DNA of 6,434 bases, from contig JAEZDL010000092.1 of assembly GCA_023418095.1 (NCBI GenBank), positions 1 to 6,434 of the forward strand, given 5' to 3'. Under the pieces are notes generated by a model that saw only the letters and a list, made by a program, of their open reading frames with translations, ran no database searches and had not been told where the DNA came from. A program made the position numbers and the translations under genes. Below, piece after piece: positions 6,032 to 6,434 of this stretch. The stretch comes from Bacteroidota bacterium. GTDB lineage: Bacteria; Bacteroidota; Bacteroidia; Flavobacteriales_F; PHOS-HE28. How positions within the stretch are numbered: position 1 is the stretch's first letter; every line of letters starts with the position of its first letter.

Positions 6032-6053
6032 CAATTTCATCCAAAATATCCGC

Positions 6054-6434
6054 TTACGCGGCCTTCTTCTCTTCGGCCTTCGGCTTGTAGCCGGTGCCGA
6101 TGTGCTGATCGAGGAAGGCTTCCATGGCCTTGTAGAATTCCATGCGGTTCTCTTCGTTGCGGAAACCGTGGCCTTCGTTGTCCTTCACCATGTACTGCAC
6201 TTCAACGCCGCGCGCCTTGAGGGCTTCCACCACCTGGTCGCTTTCGGCCTTGTTCACGCGGGGATCGGTAGCGCCCTGCGCGATGAAGAGCGGGCACTGG
6301 ATCTTGTCGGCGTGGAACACTGATGATGCTTCGCGCATCAGCAGACTGTCGGCTTTTGGATCGCCCACCATCTCATACATCATCTTCTTGAACGGCTCCC
6401 AGTAAGGAGGCACGGTGTTCATGAAGGTGAAGAG
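6054..6434 (-). CDS. S9-family (prolyl oligopeptidase-like) serine peptidase, C-terminal end
   Basis: The last 126 codons of a gene that enters from the right edge. This is the C-terminal part of an alpha/beta-hydrolase peptidase domain. CPLFIAQGATDPRVNKAES carries the catalytic Asp of the triad (the D in ATDPRV), and DNEGHGFRNEENRMEFY carries the catalytic His (GHGF). The nucleophile Ser in its GxSxGG motif would lie outside the window. Families of this type cleave short peptides after proline or other residues and in Bacteroidota are commonly periplasmic or secreted; the signal sequence is not visible. The tail after FLDQHI is a short Lys/Ala/Glu-rich extension ending in AEEKKAA. The reading frame is open to the window edge, so the ATG at 6420-6422 is internal (MNTVPPYWEPF continues an upstream LFTF), not a start. 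Confidence 0.9.
   Translation of the reverse strand, partial: LFTFMNTVPPYWEPFKKMMYEMVGDPKADSLLMREASSVFHADKIQCPLFIAQGATDPRVNKAESDQVVEALKARGVEVQYMVKDNEGHGFRNEENRMEFYKAMEAFLDQHIGTGYKPKAEEKKAA

Noticed and set aside
6102..6405. Plus-strand frames opposite the S9 peptidase
   Set aside because: They are shadows of the minus-strand coding frame, which carries the catalytic Asp and His motifs and a proper terminator.

Overview
The window looks like a chromosomal stretch from a Bacteroidota bacterium, most likely a Flavobacteriales-like lineage with unusually high GC (mid-50s percent by eye). The strongest evidence is the large secreted protein on the minus strand. It ends in a gliding-motility-type C-terminal domain, the type B sorting signal of the type IX secretion system (T9SS), which is confined to Bacteroidota. 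Start regions lack clear Shine-Dalgarno sequences, which also fits this phylum. The tetranucleotide GATC is strikingly frequent throughout.

Layout from left to right. Positions 1-538 hold the N-terminal 179 codons of an IS5-family transposase on the minus strand; the element runs off the left edge and probably ends near 616. Positions 617-845 are non-coding, with a possible weak terminator. Positions 846-4145 (minus) encode a 1099-residue secreted protein: signal peptide, lamin-tail-like domain, chitobiase-C-like domain, CotH kinase-like domain, four tandem InlB-like repeats and the T9SS type B tail. Positions 4296-4796 (minus) encode a DinB-superfamily protein with a GTG start. A hairpin lies between these two genes.

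A divergent intergenic region (4797-4920) carries a long inverted repeat. It separates the DinB-like gene from a plus-strand pair: a 62-residue protein of unknown function (4921-5109) that overlaps by 14 bases a 158-residue nucleotidyltransferase of the MNT/AbiEii kind (5096-5572). The arrangement resembles a toxin-antitoxin module, but this is an inference.

Positions 5573-6053 contain no gene. They hold the most unusual structure here: a composite repeat array (5613-5991) with four copies of a roughly 40-bp hairpin and two copies of a 146-bp unit. Its segments can fold in at least two mutually exclusive ways. The array lies between convergent genes and is followed by a good minus-strand terminator (5999-6031). 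That terminator serves the last gene (6054-6434, minus), the C-terminal end of a prolyl-oligopeptidase-family (S9) serine peptidase or hydrolase.

The genes do not form one pathway. The region reads as a mix of a secreted surface protein, housekeeping-type enzymes and accessory elements (IS, putative TA-like pair, repeat array).
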